Below, piece by piece: positions 20,025-29,181 of a stretch of DNA of 64,000 nucleotides (the first letter of the stretch is position 1; each line of letters opens with the position of its first letter). Below the pieces are notes generated by a model. It had not been told where the DNA came from. It saw nothing but the letters and a program-made list of their open reading frames with translations, and did no database searches. Origin of the DNA: Fodinicola feengrottensis. Its GTDB lineage: Bacteria; Actinomycetota; Actinomycetes; Mycobacteriales; HKI-0501. Made by a program: the position numbers and the translations under genes. The stretch spans positions 62,001 through 126,000 of the forward strand of contig NZ_WOTO01000008.1 in NCBI RefSeq assembly GCF_010993775.1. Reading direction: 5' to 3'.

Positions 20025-20063
20025 CTTTGACCAACGGCTTGCCGGCGGGTTTCCCCGTCCGCG

Positions 20064-20986
20064 TCAGATTGTCAGGACGAGCTTGCCACTGACCCGCCCG
20101 GATTCGCCGAGTTCGTGGGCCTTGGCAACGTCATCCAGCGGGAAAGTCTGCTCGACTTGCACCCGCAGCTGCTTCGCCTCGACAAGCTCGACAAGGCCGA
20201 GGAGACCGACGCGGTCGGGCTCGACCAGAATGTTCGTCGTCCGCACACCCCGCACGGCGGCAGCGGTTTCAACGCGTTCAGCAACGCCGCCGGGTACGCC
20301 AATCAGCAGACCGCCTTCCTTGATTGCCGACAGCCAGCGCAAGTCGCTTTCTTCACCAACCAAGCCGAAAAAGACATCTACGTCGGATGTTGTGGCGGTC
20401 TTGTCGTGATAGTCGATCGGCTCGTCGACGCCGAGTTCGCGGAGGAAACGTGCTTGCCGGCGCTCGCCGTGCCGATGACGTACGCGCCCCGAGCCTTGGC
20501 GATCTGCACCGCGAGGTGTCCGACTCCACCCGCGGCGGCGTCGATGAACACCCGCTGCTCGCTCTGAACCGCGCCGATGTCGACCAGCCCCTGCCATGCC
20601 GTAAGCCCGGCCAGCGGAAGTGCGGCTGCTTCGACGTGTGACAGTTCTGCCGGTTTGCGGACGAAATGGCGAGAAGGGGCGGTGACGTACTCGGCGTAGG
20701 CATTGGCCGGTCGCGGAAACCAGGGCATGCCGAGGACTTCGTCACCTTTGCCGACCCCGCTGGCACCGAACCCGGTTTCCTCAACCACGCCGGCGACATC
20801 CCAGCCCACCGTGAACGGTGGCGTGCCGAGGAACCCGCCACCGGCCCGTACTTTCCAGTCCACCGGATTGATTCCAGCGGCCACCACCCGCACCAGGACC
20901 TCGGTAGGCCCAGGTTCCGGGCGCGCTGCTTCGCTGACCTGCAGCACCTCCGGTCCACCGAGGACCTGCTGAGTCACGATACGCAT
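20064..20986 (-). CDS. NADPH:quinone oxidoreductase-like MDR protein, one indel
   Basis: Medium-chain dehydrogenase/reductase without zinc ligands, about 307 residues. GWDVAGVVEETG, LAGLTAWQGL and the Rossmann motif AAAGGVGHLAVQIAKA are clear; after a frame change near 20450 the C-terminal half continues as FLRELGVDEPIDYHDK and ends VSGKLVLTI. ATG 20986 has AAGGAG six bases upstream. It is divergent from an HxlR-type gene 94 bases away. In corynebacteria (QorR/qor2) and bacilli this arrangement controls quinone or aldehyde detoxification, so a similar redox role is likely here. Confidence 0.86.
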
Positions 20987-21080
20987 CAAAAGCTCCTTCT
21001 TCCGTCATCCTGAGGTCTCTATGCTGGCCAGAGGTAGTCACTCTTGGCTAGAAGGCACTTCTCGGTAAAGTAGGTACCTG

Positions 21081-21479
21081 ATGGAAACCACCGTTGAGCA
21101 GGGCGGGCCGTGGAACGTCTACCTGCGAAACTGTCCCTGCCGTGACGTCCTGGACCTGGTGGCCAACAAATGGACGGCGTTGATGCTGGGGGCGCTCGCC
21201 CGTCATTCGCACCGGTTCGGCGAGTTGCGTCGCGCGGTGGACGGCATCAGCCAGAAGATGCTGACCCAGAATCTGCGTCAGCTGGAACGGGACGGACTCG
21301 TCAGCCGGACGGTGCACCCGACCACGCCACCGACTGTCGAGTACGCCCTCACCGACATGGGCACCGAGGTCGCCGCATACTTGACAGCGCTCAGCACCTG
21401 GTCACAGACCAATTTCGACCGCATCCTCGCATCTCGGGAACATTACGACGACGAGCAGACCGCACAGCTCAGTCGGTAG
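21081..21479 (+). CDS. HxlR-family (DUF24) redox-type regulator
   Basis: Intact 132-residue winged-helix regulator. RNCPCRDVLDLVANKWTALM contains the conserved N-terminal Cys, here a CxC pair, preceding helix 1; FGELRRAVDGISQKMLTQNL is the recognition region. Cys at this place is the sensor for quinones, diamide or aldehydes in YodB/QorR/HypR-type members. It is divergent from the quinone reductase gene, which it probably represses. ATG 21081 is preceded by GGTACC but no strong ribosome-binding site. Confidence 0.9.
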   Translation: METTVEQGGPWNVYLRNCPCRDVLDLVANKWTALMLGALARHSHRFGELRRAVDGISQKMLTQNLRQLERDGLVSRTVHPTTPPTVEYALTDMGTEVAAYLTALSTWSQTNFDRILASREHYDDEQTAQLSR

Positions 21480-21733
21480 CTCGGCTCACCCAGCCCGAAG
21501 TCAGTCGCGAATGAGAGTGGTCGCGACAGGCACTCCCGCCAGAAATACAACGCTCGGGACATTTGCCCCTATTAGCTCCTCGAATTATTTGCTTTCTTTC
21601 GGCACTGTTCACTTCGCGTGTATCTGCCTGTGTCTTGCCTCGGACCCGACGGCCAGTCAAGATATCCGACGGAACGCGAATCGTGGTAAATCTTACGTCA
21701 TGAAAAGGTAAAGAAGTCGTGGAGGTTCCGTCG
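21480..21733. other. Gap before efeO: no EfeU gene, no recognised metal-regulator box
   Basis: This 254-base stretch has lower GC (AATTATTTGCTTTCTTTCGG around 21577-21600) and holds no credible gene. EfeU, the Ftr1-type permease that usually precedes efeO, is absent. I see no DtxR/IdeR-like TTAGGTTAGnCTAACCTAA. ATGAAAAGGTAA at 21701-21712 is a three-codon frame only. A promoter for efeO probably lies in the AT-richer part. Confidence 0.5.
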
Positions 21734-22935
21734 GTGGCGCGCTGCCCAACCCGGTGTTCGCTCTGACCGCCCGCCGCTGGGGCTGGCCGGTAGCGTTGCT
21801 GGCCGCCCTGGTGGTGTTCGTGGCTGCCTTCCTGGTCGCCCGCGCGGTCGCGTCCGGCCCGGCGCAACCTTCGAACGTGCTGACGGTCTCCCGGAGCGGC
21901 TGCGGGCAGGGCTGGAACGCTCCGCAAGCCGGCGACCAGACACTCTACCGTACACAACGTCGACAGCCTGAGCGCCGAAGCGGACATCGTGGACACCGCC
22001 AACGGCGCGATCTATGCCGAGGCCGAGGGCCTCGGACCGGCGACCACCCGGCCGCTGCGGGTGTCGCTGCCGGCCGGCGCGTACGCGCTGCGCTGTGTCG
22101 TCGAGGACAACGACCCGATCACCGGCCCGACAGTCAGGATCGCCGGCGCCGCGAAGGCCGCGAGCGTGGGCGTCAAGCCGGTCACCCAGAACGACCTGGT
22201 CGGTCCCGTACGCGACTACCAACGGCTCGTCCTGGCCGGCATCGGCACGCTCGTACAGAATACTGGCGCCCTCAAACAGGCGGTGGCCAGTGGCGACCGG
22301 AACGCGGCGCAGGCCTGGTGGCTGACGGCCCACCTCGCGTACCAGCGCCTCGGCGCCGCGTACGACGCCTTCGGTGACCTGGACGGCTCGATAAACGGCA
22401 CCACGGCCGGACTGGCCGGCGGGGTGGCGGACGCGGGCTTCACCGTTTCCACCGGATCGAGTACGGGCTGTGGCACAACGCGCCGATGGCCTCGCTGGCC
22501 CCGTTCGCCGACCAGCTGCTGAAGGACACCCAGAGCCTGCAGTCCCAGTTCGCCGACGCACAGGTCGATCCGCGCGACCTCGGGCTGCGTACGCACGAAA
22601 TCCTGGAGGACGCGCTGCGGTTCGAGCTGACCGGCAAGACCGACGAGGGCAGTGCCAGCATGCTGGCCAGCGCGGCCGCCGACCTGGACGGCACCCGGAT
22701 GGTGCTCGGCGTGCTGCGGCCGGTGCTGCAGGGCCGGTACGCCGACCTGCCGGCCCTGGACGCGTCCCTTAACCGGCTGCAGAAGGCGCTGGATGCCGGT
22801 CGTACGGGAGCGGCATGGAAGTCGGTCAACGACCTCTCCACGGCACAGCGGGAGGCCGTCAACGGCGCTCTCGGCGACGCCCTGGAGCGGCTGGCCCCGA
22901 TCGCGGTCATCTGCGACTCGCGGAGGACCTCATGA
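21734..22935 (+). CDS. efeO: EfeO-like iron-uptake protein (cupredoxin + M75 imelysin domain), about three indels
   Basis: N-terminal membrane anchor or signal (WPVALLAALVVFVAAFLVARA), a cupredoxin-like domain (about 40-125; SRSGCGQGW, LPAGAYALRCVVED), then an M75 domain with the HxxE motif in GFHRIEYGLWH and the end LERLAPIAVICDS. In EfeUOB systems EfeO binds iron and hands it to the EfeU permease, while the peroxidase EfeB assists. Frame changes near 21745, 21955 and 22455 must be bridged. The start is uncertain: GTG 21734 lies eight bases after GGAGG but needs a shift; GTG 21754 is in frame without a ribosome-binding site. The stop overlaps the efeB ATG (ATGA). Confidence 0.82.
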
Positions 22936-24192
22936 GCGGCCCACAGATTCCCCGCCGGCGGCTGATCGCCGGTGTGCGCGGCGGCGCCGGCCTCGCCGCC
23001 GCGGCGGGTGCCGCGGTCGGACTGGATGCCGGCTTCGGCAGTCGTACGACCGCACCGGCCGCTGAGCCAGCCGGCCTCGCGTCAGTGCCTTTCCACGGCG
23101 TCACCCAGGCCGGCATCGTCACCTCGCAACAGCGCCAAGGCGCGATCGTCTCCTTTGACTCCACTGTGGACAGTCGAGACGACCTGGTCGAGCTTTTCAA
23201 GACAATCACCGAGCGGGCGCGTTTCCTGACCACCGGCGGAACGCCCTTCGACGCCGGGATTTCGGCTCCACCGAACGACTCCGGCGTGCTCGGACCGGAC
23301 GTACTGCCGGACCGGCTGACCGTCACCGTCGGCGTCGGGTCGTCCCTTTTCGACCAGCGCTACGGTCTCGCCGCCCAGAAACCGGCTCGACTGAAGCCGA
23401 TGACGATGTTTCCCAACGACGATCTGACCCCAGCCCTGTGCCACGGACATTTCCGTCCAGCTCTGCGCCGACAATGCCGACACGGTCGTACACGCCCTGC
23501 GTGACCTTGCCCGGCACACTCGCGGCGGAATGCAGATCCGCTGGCGCGCCGACGGATTCATGTCACCATCTCGGCCGGATGGCTCACCGCGGAACCTGAT
23601 GGGTTTCAAGGACGGCACAGCCAATCCGAGCACCGCTGACATTTCGCTGATGAAAAAGCTTGTCTGGGTCGGAAAAACCGCCACCGAGCCAGCCTGGGTC
23701 AGCGGCGGCAGCTACCAGGTCGTCCGGCTGATCCGGATGTTGGTGGAATTCTGGGACCGGGTGGCGATTTCCGAGCAGGAGAACATGTTCGGTCGGCGCC
23801 GGGACACCGGCGCGCCGCTGGACGGCAACCACGAACTCGACAACCCGAATTTCGCCGCCGACCCGATCGGCTCGGCGATCCCGCTGACCAGCCACATCCG
23901 GCGGGCCAATCCGCGGACCCCGCAAACCGACGCCAGCCGCATGCTGCGCCGGCCGTACAACTACGACAACGGTGTCGACTCCGTGGGCAACCTGGACATG
24001 GGGCTGCTTTTCATCTGCTATCAGCAAGATCTGGTGCGGCAGTTCGAGGCCGTACAGACCAGGCTCGCCGACGAGCCGCTGGTCGACTACATCTCCCCGT
24101 ACGGCGGCGGCTATTTCTATGTGCTGCCAGGCGTACGGGACAGCACCGACTACCTGGGGCGGAGCATGTTCTCGGTCCGATCAGAGGGGTAA
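22932..24192 (+). CDS. efeB: EfeB-like Dyp-type haem peroxidase, Tat-exported, one indel
   Basis: About 420 residues. [21 protein letters not shown] is a twin-arginine signal; then [17 protein letters not shown], the Dyp GxxDG motif in [12 protein letters not shown] (about 224) and the haem-ligand region SHIRRANPR. The C-terminus [16 protein letters not shown] is typical of EfeB. One frame change near 23450. In EfeUOB it oxidises ferrous iron or releases iron from haem outside the membrane. ATG 22932 has GGAGG and overlaps the efeO stop. No EfeU permease gene is in the window. Confidence 0.88.
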
Positions 24193-24200
24193 ATCCGCAC

Positions 24201-25850
24201 ATGATCAAGAAAATGCAGGTGCTACGAAAACGCCACCCGGTGGCGATCGCGGTGGCCGGCGCCTCGGCGCTGCTGCTCGCGGCCACCGGCGGGGCGGCCT
24301 ATGCGCAGGTGACCGGCAGCTCGGTCACCCAGGCACAGCTGGCCAGCCAGACGCGGACCGCGACGCCTATCAAGCACGTGGTGGTGATCTTCGACGAGAA
24401 CATCTCGTTCGACCACTACTTCGGCACGTACCCGCACGCCACCAACGAAAACGGCACGCCGTTCCGCGCCAAGTGGGACACCCCGCGGGTCAACGGGCTG
24501 AGCAGTTCGCTGCTCAACCACAACCCGAACCTCTACAACCCAAAAACGGCTGTCGCCGTCGCAGGCGATGACCTGCGACCAGAACCACAACTACAAGAAC
24601 GAGCAGCAGGCGTACAACGGCGGCAAGGCCGACCAGTTCGTCCAGCACACCGAGACCGACAAGTGCACCGGCCAGCCGATCCTGTTCGGTGAGCCGGGCC
24701 TGGTGATGGACTACTACGACGGCAACACCGTCACCGGTCTGTGGAACTACGCGCAGAACTATGCGATGAGCGACAACTCGTTCAACAGCGTCTACGGCCC
24801 GTCCTCGCCCGGCGCGGTGAACCTGATCTCCGGTCAGACCCACGGCATCTACGCGGTGGACTCGGTGACTGGCGCGAAGGTCAGCGACGCGTACACGGTG
24901 CAGTCGCCGGACGCGAACGGCGTCGGCACCATGACCAACGACCCCGACCGGCCGGCCTTCGACAACTGCTCGGACAGCAACCACACCAGCAAGAACGCGC
25001 TGGGCGTGATGACCGGTCCGAACGTCGGCGACCTGCTGAACAAGAAGAAGGTCAGCTGGGGCTGGTTCCAGGGCGGCTTCCGGCCAACCGGCACCGCCAA
25101 CGGCTACTCAGTGTGCGGCGCCACCCACACCAACGTTGGCGGCAACTCCGTCGTCGACTACAGCGCGCACCACGAGCCGTTCCAGTACTACCAGTCGACC
25201 TCGAATCCCCAGCACCTGCCGCCGTCGTCGGTGGCCGCGATCGGCAGCACCGACCAGGCGAACCACCAGTACGACCTGAGCGACTTCGACCAGGCTGTCG
25301 CGTCCCGCCACCTGCCGGCCGTGAGCTTCCTGAAGGCCGGCGAATACCAGGACGGCCACGCCGGCTACTCCGACCCGCTGGACGAGCAGGCCTTCGTCGT
25401 ACGGGAGATCAACCAGCTGCAGAAGTCCCCGGACTGGAAGTCCACCGCCGTCGTCGTCGCGCGTACGACGACTCCGACGGTTGGTACGACCACGTCACCC
25501 CGCCGCTGGTGAACGGCTCCAAGGACCCGAACCTGGACCAGGCCGCCTGCCAGGGCAAGCCGGTCGGCAACGACCAGCAGGACCGCTGCGGCTACGGCCC
25601 CCGCACCCCGCTCCTGGTGATCTCGCCCTACAGCCGTACGAACGCGGTTGACCACCGGCTCACCGACCAGACCTCGATCCTGAAGTTCGTCGAGGACAAC
25701 TGGAACGTCGGCCGCGTCGGCGGCGGCTCCTACGACGCCAAGGCCACCAGCCTCGCCGCGAACTGGGGCGGAATGTTCAACTTCTACCAGTGGCCGAACA
25801 CCCGACCACTGATCCTCGACCCCAAGACCGGCGCCGTCGTCCGGCACTAG
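24201..25850 (+). CDS. Secreted phosphoesterase/phospholipase C family protein, two indels
   Basis: About 550 residues, PF04185 phosphoesterase family (bacterial phospholipase C/acid phosphatase AcpA type). It has a Sec signal (about 1-37, ending GGAAYAQ), then the metal-site motif HVVVIFDENISFDHYFGTYP, the central MSDNSFNSVYGPSSPGAVNL, and, after frame changes near 24565 and 25465, AYDDSDGWYDHVTPPL and TPLLVISPYSR. Metal ligands of the alkaline-phosphatase fold (Asp/Glu-Asn of DENISFD and Asp of YDDSDG) are present. It lies eight bases after efeB and is probably cotranscribed. It could release phosphate from lipids or phosphoesters; the substrate is not determined. Confidence 0.88.
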
Positions 25851-25867
25851 ATCACGTCTCCCTCTCA

Positions 25868-25916
25868 GGCCCCGAGTCCCGCACACCGCTGCGGACTCGG
25901 GGCCCGAGTTTTTTTT
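25868..25916 (+). terminator. Intrinsic terminator after the phosphoesterase gene
   Basis: The arms GGCCCCGAGTC (25868-25878) and GACTCGGGGCC (25894-25904) enclose a 15-base loop. They are followed by CGAG and eight T at 25909-25916. Confidence 0.92.
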
Positions 25917-25934
25917 GTCCCTTCGTACGGGTGG

Positions 25935-26116
25935 GTGCGGCGCGAAACTGTCGTACGTGTCTGTTTTTTTTTTTTCCCCCTCCCTTTGAACGGGCGGGGG
26001 GTGGGTCGAGAGGCGGACCTTAATTTTTAGTTGAACATCGGTCCTCAAACCCACCCCCCACCCGTCACTGGGTGGGGGCGATTTTTCGGGGTCGGTACGA
26101 CAGTTTCGCGCCGCAC
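25935..26116. repeat. MITE-like element, copy 1 (182 bp, 22-bp perfect terminal inverted repeats)
   Basis: The first 22 bases (25935-25956, starting GTGCGGCGCGAAACTG) are the exact complement of the last 22 (26095-26116). The interior has a T12 tract at 25964-25975, G-rich GGGCGGGGGGTGGGT and its near-complement ACCCACCCCCCACCC, and the AT-rich TTAATTTTTAGTTGAAC. A 179-bp copy lies at 35166-35344 with near-identical interior. It has no coding capacity. I find no clear target-site duplication. Confidence 0.85.
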
Positions 26117-26334
26117 TGGGATGCTGGGCGGCCGAGGAATACAAGCGATTCGCAGACCTGCGCTGGAAATCCGGGCAAATCTTCACGACACGGTCGCCTT
26201 TGTGGAGCTTCAGGCAGGGCTGCCTTCCCGAACAGGCAATGGCACACCTGTGTCACGCGCTTCTTACCGACCGCAGGAAGAAGGAGCCGCCGCCCACCTG
26301 GGCGACGGGCTCACGTCCATACAGGGAGAAGACA

Positions 26335-26607
26335 ATGCCTCGTTATCTCGTTGAGCGCACATTCCAGGACGGCCTCGCCATCCCAATGACCGCGGACGGC
26401 GCCAAGGCCTGCCGGACTATCGTGGACACCAATACGAAGCAGGATGTCACCTGGGTGCATTCGTACGTTACCACCGACAAAACCACGACTTTCTGTATTT
26501 ACGACGCGCCATCGCCGGAGGCGATCCGAGCAGCGGCCGACAATAACGGAATTCCGGTCGATCGGATCACCGAGGTGCGCGTGCTCGACCCCTATTTCTA
26601 CGTCTGA
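26335..26607 (+). CDS. DUF4242-family small protein
   Basis: Intact 90-residue protein. MPRYLVERTFQDGLAIPM, VTWVHSYVTTDKTTTFCIYD, APSPEAIRAAADNNGIPVDR and VRVLDPYFY are characteristic of the DUF4242 group (ferredoxin-like fold; some relatives bind nickel). ATG 26335 follows GGGAGAAGA. Its last ten bases overlap the end of the convergent kinase gene. The 218 bases upstream (26117-26334) contain no other gene that I can support. Function unknown. Confidence 0.85.
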   Translation: MPRYLVERTFQDGLAIPMTADGAKACRTIVDTNTKQDVTWVHSYVTTDKTTTFCIYDAPSPEAIRAAADNNGIPVDRITEVRVLDPYFYV

Positions 26608-27242
26608 CACCGGACAACACGCGGACAATCAAGATCGCTGTTGTCGATGACGATGGACGCGAGAGTGGCTGGGCGGCAGGTGGCCAGATAGAGCATCTGG
26701 CCACGGACGTAGCGCTGGTTGGCGGGGGCGTCCGGATGGGGGTTCGAGCCGTCCCTGCCGGCCATCCGGGCGAAAGAAGCCGCGAACTGGACGTCGAGGA
26801 AGATGCTGTAATCCCAGTATCCGGCCAGTTCCGGGCGATGCAGGAAAATGCCGTCGAACACCAACACAGCGTCCGGGGCCGCCTGTTCCACCGGTACCTC
26901 GACAGGTCGGTCCGCGACGTGGTCGAACATGGCACGTCGATATTTCCGGGCGCCGCCGCCAGTGGACAGCGGATCAAGCAGTGCCGCGTGCAAAGCCGGA
27001 TAGTCGTACGAATCGCGGAAATAGCCCTCCGGGCTGGTCCGTCCACGCCGGTACCGAACGGAACGCGGTTGGTGAAAACCGTCCACACCGGCCCGGATGA
27101 CCGGCCGCCCGGAAATCGCGTCCGCGAGTTCTCCGGCGAAGACTGTCTTGCCGGCGCCGTCGACACCATCGACGCCGACCTTCACCACACCTTCGTGCGG
27201 CAACGCGGCCACCTGCTCCGCCACAGACCTGATCACATTCAT
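26598..27242 (-). CDS. Uridine kinase-like P-loop NTP-dependent kinase
   Basis: Intact, 214 residues from ATG 27242. Walker A is GVDGVDGAGKT (about 23-33), followed by IRAGVDGFHQPRSVRYRRG, in which the DGFH motif is typical of uridine kinase/phosphoribulokinase-like proteins, then SYDYPAL, LVFDGIFLHRPEL and WDYSIFLDV. Such proteins phosphorylate uridine, pantothenate or related substrates; this actinobacterial group lacks a proven substrate. An upstream in-frame start at 27272 would add ten residues. It overlaps the DUF4242 gene tail to tail and lies 45 bases downstream of the LppU-like gene. Confidence 0.84.
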   Translation of the reverse strand: MNVIRSVAEQVAALPHEGVVKVGVDGVDGAGKTVFAGELADAISGRPVIRAGVDGFHQPRSVRYRRGRTSPEGYFRDSYDYPALHAALLDPLSTGGGARKYRRAMFDHVADRPVEVPVEQAAPDAVLVFDGIFLHRPELAGYWDYSIFLDVQFAASFARMAGRDGSNPHPDAPANQRYVRGQMLYLATCRPATLASIVIDNSDLDCPRVVRCQT

Positions 27243-27286
27243 GCGTACAGTCTTGGACAAAGCCCCTCGCAAACCCTGGACGCAAA

Positions 27287-28605
27287 CTACGGCTTGCCGA
27301 GACAGAGGACGTAGTTGTTCCCCCGTCTTCGCGGTGGGTGAAGACGGTGACCGTGGTCGCCTTCGGGCACTTGGCCGAGTCGGTGGTGTCCTCCAGACGG
27401 TCCTCCACCTTCAGGGCACCAGACGCATTGCACTGGGCCAGCATCAGGGTGCTGTTGGCGGTACGCCGGACGCAGTCGCCTTTTTCGATCAGTGGGGTCG
27501 CCATGTCCGGAATGATCAGGAAAGCGGCTCCGACGCCGCAGGCGCCGAGCACCACCAGCACGACCGCGACGATCGCGATGATCCACCAGAGTTTCCCGGA
27601 CTTTCGCCGCGGCGGAGCGGGCATCGGCATGCCGGGTGGGACAGGGCCCGGGGGAGCCACTGCGTATCCGCCGGCTGAGTACGGGCTGGGGGCGGCGGAC
27701 GCTGGGATGGCCGGCTGCTGGCCGGTCATCCCGGTGCCGGGATGCGACATGCCGCCGTGCGGTGCCATCCCCGGTCCGGCCTTGGTCAGCGGGCCGGCCT
27801 GGCCGCCGGGACGCGCCCAGGGCGACGGCGGCGGACCGGCTGGTACGGGACCGCCGGGCATCGGCGGCGGCATCGGACCTGGGGGGACCGGCCCAGACGG
27901 TAACTGGCCGTGCGGCGGTTGGGCACCAGGCATCGGAGGCGGGGGCATCGGCGGTGGCGGCATCGGACGACCAGGCGGCGGTCCGGGGGCCGGGCGGTAG
28001 CCACCACGCTGCGGCAACATCGTGGTCTGCGGCATGGTGCTCGGTGGCATCGGACCAGGCGGCAAGGCGTTGGGAGGCAGATTCGGCTCCGGCACCCGGC
28101 TGCCACGCAATTCCGGCGGTTTGGGGCCGAGCCGCTTGGGCTTGGCCTCCGCTGTGGGCATTTCACCGGCCGTCGCCGCCGAGGCTGATGCTGCGGGCTT
28201 TTCGGTCGGCTCCAGGCCAGTGGCCCCGGCCGGCGGTTTGTCCAGCCCTAGCGGCGCCACGGCAGCCGTGCCATCAGGCTCACTGGTCGTACTCGCAGGC
28301 TCCGACAACGCCGTGGGTTCAGCGCTCGTACGCGCCGGATCGACGGGCTCAGCGCGCGTACGACCAACCTCAGAGACTTGGGTGTTGGCCGCTGCCCGGG
28401 CCGCTTCGCTGCGGGCCACCCGAAGCAGTGCCGGGTCGATCGCCTGGGTCTCGCCCTCGTCGGCCTCCCCCAAGGACCCCTCGGCCGCGGCGGCGTCGGT
28501 GGCCGGCGCCACCGGCCAGCTCTCGGCCGGCGACGAGCCCGCATCACCGGGCCGGGACGGGGTCCCGGCCGACGGCCGCGATTCGGTGTCGCCTGCGTCG
28601 GGCAC
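27287..28605 (-). CDS. Pro-rich, single-pass LppU/SCO3897-like protein, one indel
   Basis: About 440 residues. The N-terminal half is Ala/Glu/Pro-rich and disordered; the middle (about 200-330) is a Met-Pro-Gly-rich tract with repeated PPPMP; then one membrane helix (KLWWIIAIVAVVLVVLGACG) and a C-terminal extracytoplasmic domain with paired Cys (KGDCVRRT, LAQCN, AKCPKATTVTVF, YVLCLGKP) as in LppU/SCO3897 proteins. A base is missing in GGGGGA near 27320; the corrected end is DGGNNYVLCLGKP. GTG 28605 has GGGAGG seven bases upstream and opens MPDAGDTES. Probably an anchored envelope protein; function unknown. Confidence 0.75.
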
Positions 28606-28729
28606 CTCGACTCCTCCCTGCTGTGGGCGGGTCCACCGGCATGATGGCCAAGCCCTTACGGGCAACGGTATCGAGTCACCCAAGCAGGCCCTCGGCCGGT
28701 TGGCGATGTCCCTACTGCCGGGTCATCAC

Positions 28730-28767
28730 AAAAAGAAACGCGCACCGGCGGCAGATGCCGGTGCGCG
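28730..28767 (-). terminator. Intrinsic terminator between the small basic-protein gene and the LppU-like gene
   Basis: On the minus strand CGCGCACCGGC, a 7-base loop and GCCGGTGCGCG form a perfect 11-bp stem followed by TTTCTTTTT. It ends the transcript of the small gene at 28842-28987. Confidence 0.85.
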
Positions 28768-28841
28768 TGCGATCGGTGGCTGTACATGACACCGATCTGG
28801 AGGGCGTCCCGCCGATCGGGGGACAGACGGAACGCCCGGTC

Positions 28842-28987
28842 TTATGAGAAGTCGCGGTTGGCGATCGCCAGTAGTTCCTCGCGCATCGAGGGCGAGGTGG
28901 CCGAGGCGATGGCGCTGTTGATCGCGCGGTTGCGACGGGCGACAGCCCGGTTCTGGCGGCGGTACTTACGAACGATGCTCTCTCCAC
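28842..28987 (-). CDS. Small basic helical protein (about 47 aa), start disturbed by indel
   Basis: The frame ending at TAA 28842 reads IVRKYRRQNRAVARRNRAIN and then SAIASATSPSMREELLAIAN and RDFS: a strongly basic first half and an acidic, leucine-rich end. It has its own terminator. No start codon lies in this frame; GTG 28987 with GAGAGGG upstream fits if the AG repeat in GTGGAGAGAGC is two bases too long (MESIVRKYRR). I recall similar short Arg-rich proteins ending MRxELLxxAxR in actinobacteria but cannot name a family. It may bind nucleic acid. Confidence 0.5.
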
Positions 28988-29117
28988 GGTGTAACCCTCT
29001 CGTAGGCGTCTTTGGCTACCCGCTAATTACACCGCTCATCCGCCTAGATTTCCAGCGATTCGAAGGTGAGTACGCTCACTCACCCACGATCTGTTCACCA
29101 TCTGTCCTCCTGAAGCA

Positions 29118-29164
29118 CGCAACGCCCCGGTGCTTGCGGCTAGCACAAGCAACGAGGCGTTGCG
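29118..29164 (-). terminator. Long hairpin after the 2-oxoacid dehydrogenase operon
   Basis: CGCAACGCC (29118-29126) pairs with GGCGTTGCG (29156-29164), and inside it TGCTTG (29131-29136) pairs with CAAGCA (29146-29151). There is no T-run, as is common for actinobacterial terminators. It lies 18 bases after the E2 stop codon. Confidence 0.6.
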
Positions 29165-29181
29165 GACGTACGGGCAGGACA

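Noticed and set aside
21701-21712. ATGAAAAGGTAA as the start of efeO.
   Set aside because: The frame closes after three codons and no single indel links it convincingly to the membrane anchor. GTG 21734 with GGAGG is a better candidate.
26117-26334. A structured leader or coding frame upstream of the DUF4242 gene.
   Set aside because: I could not match it to any known riboswitch, and the open frame there has no family features or ribosome-binding site.
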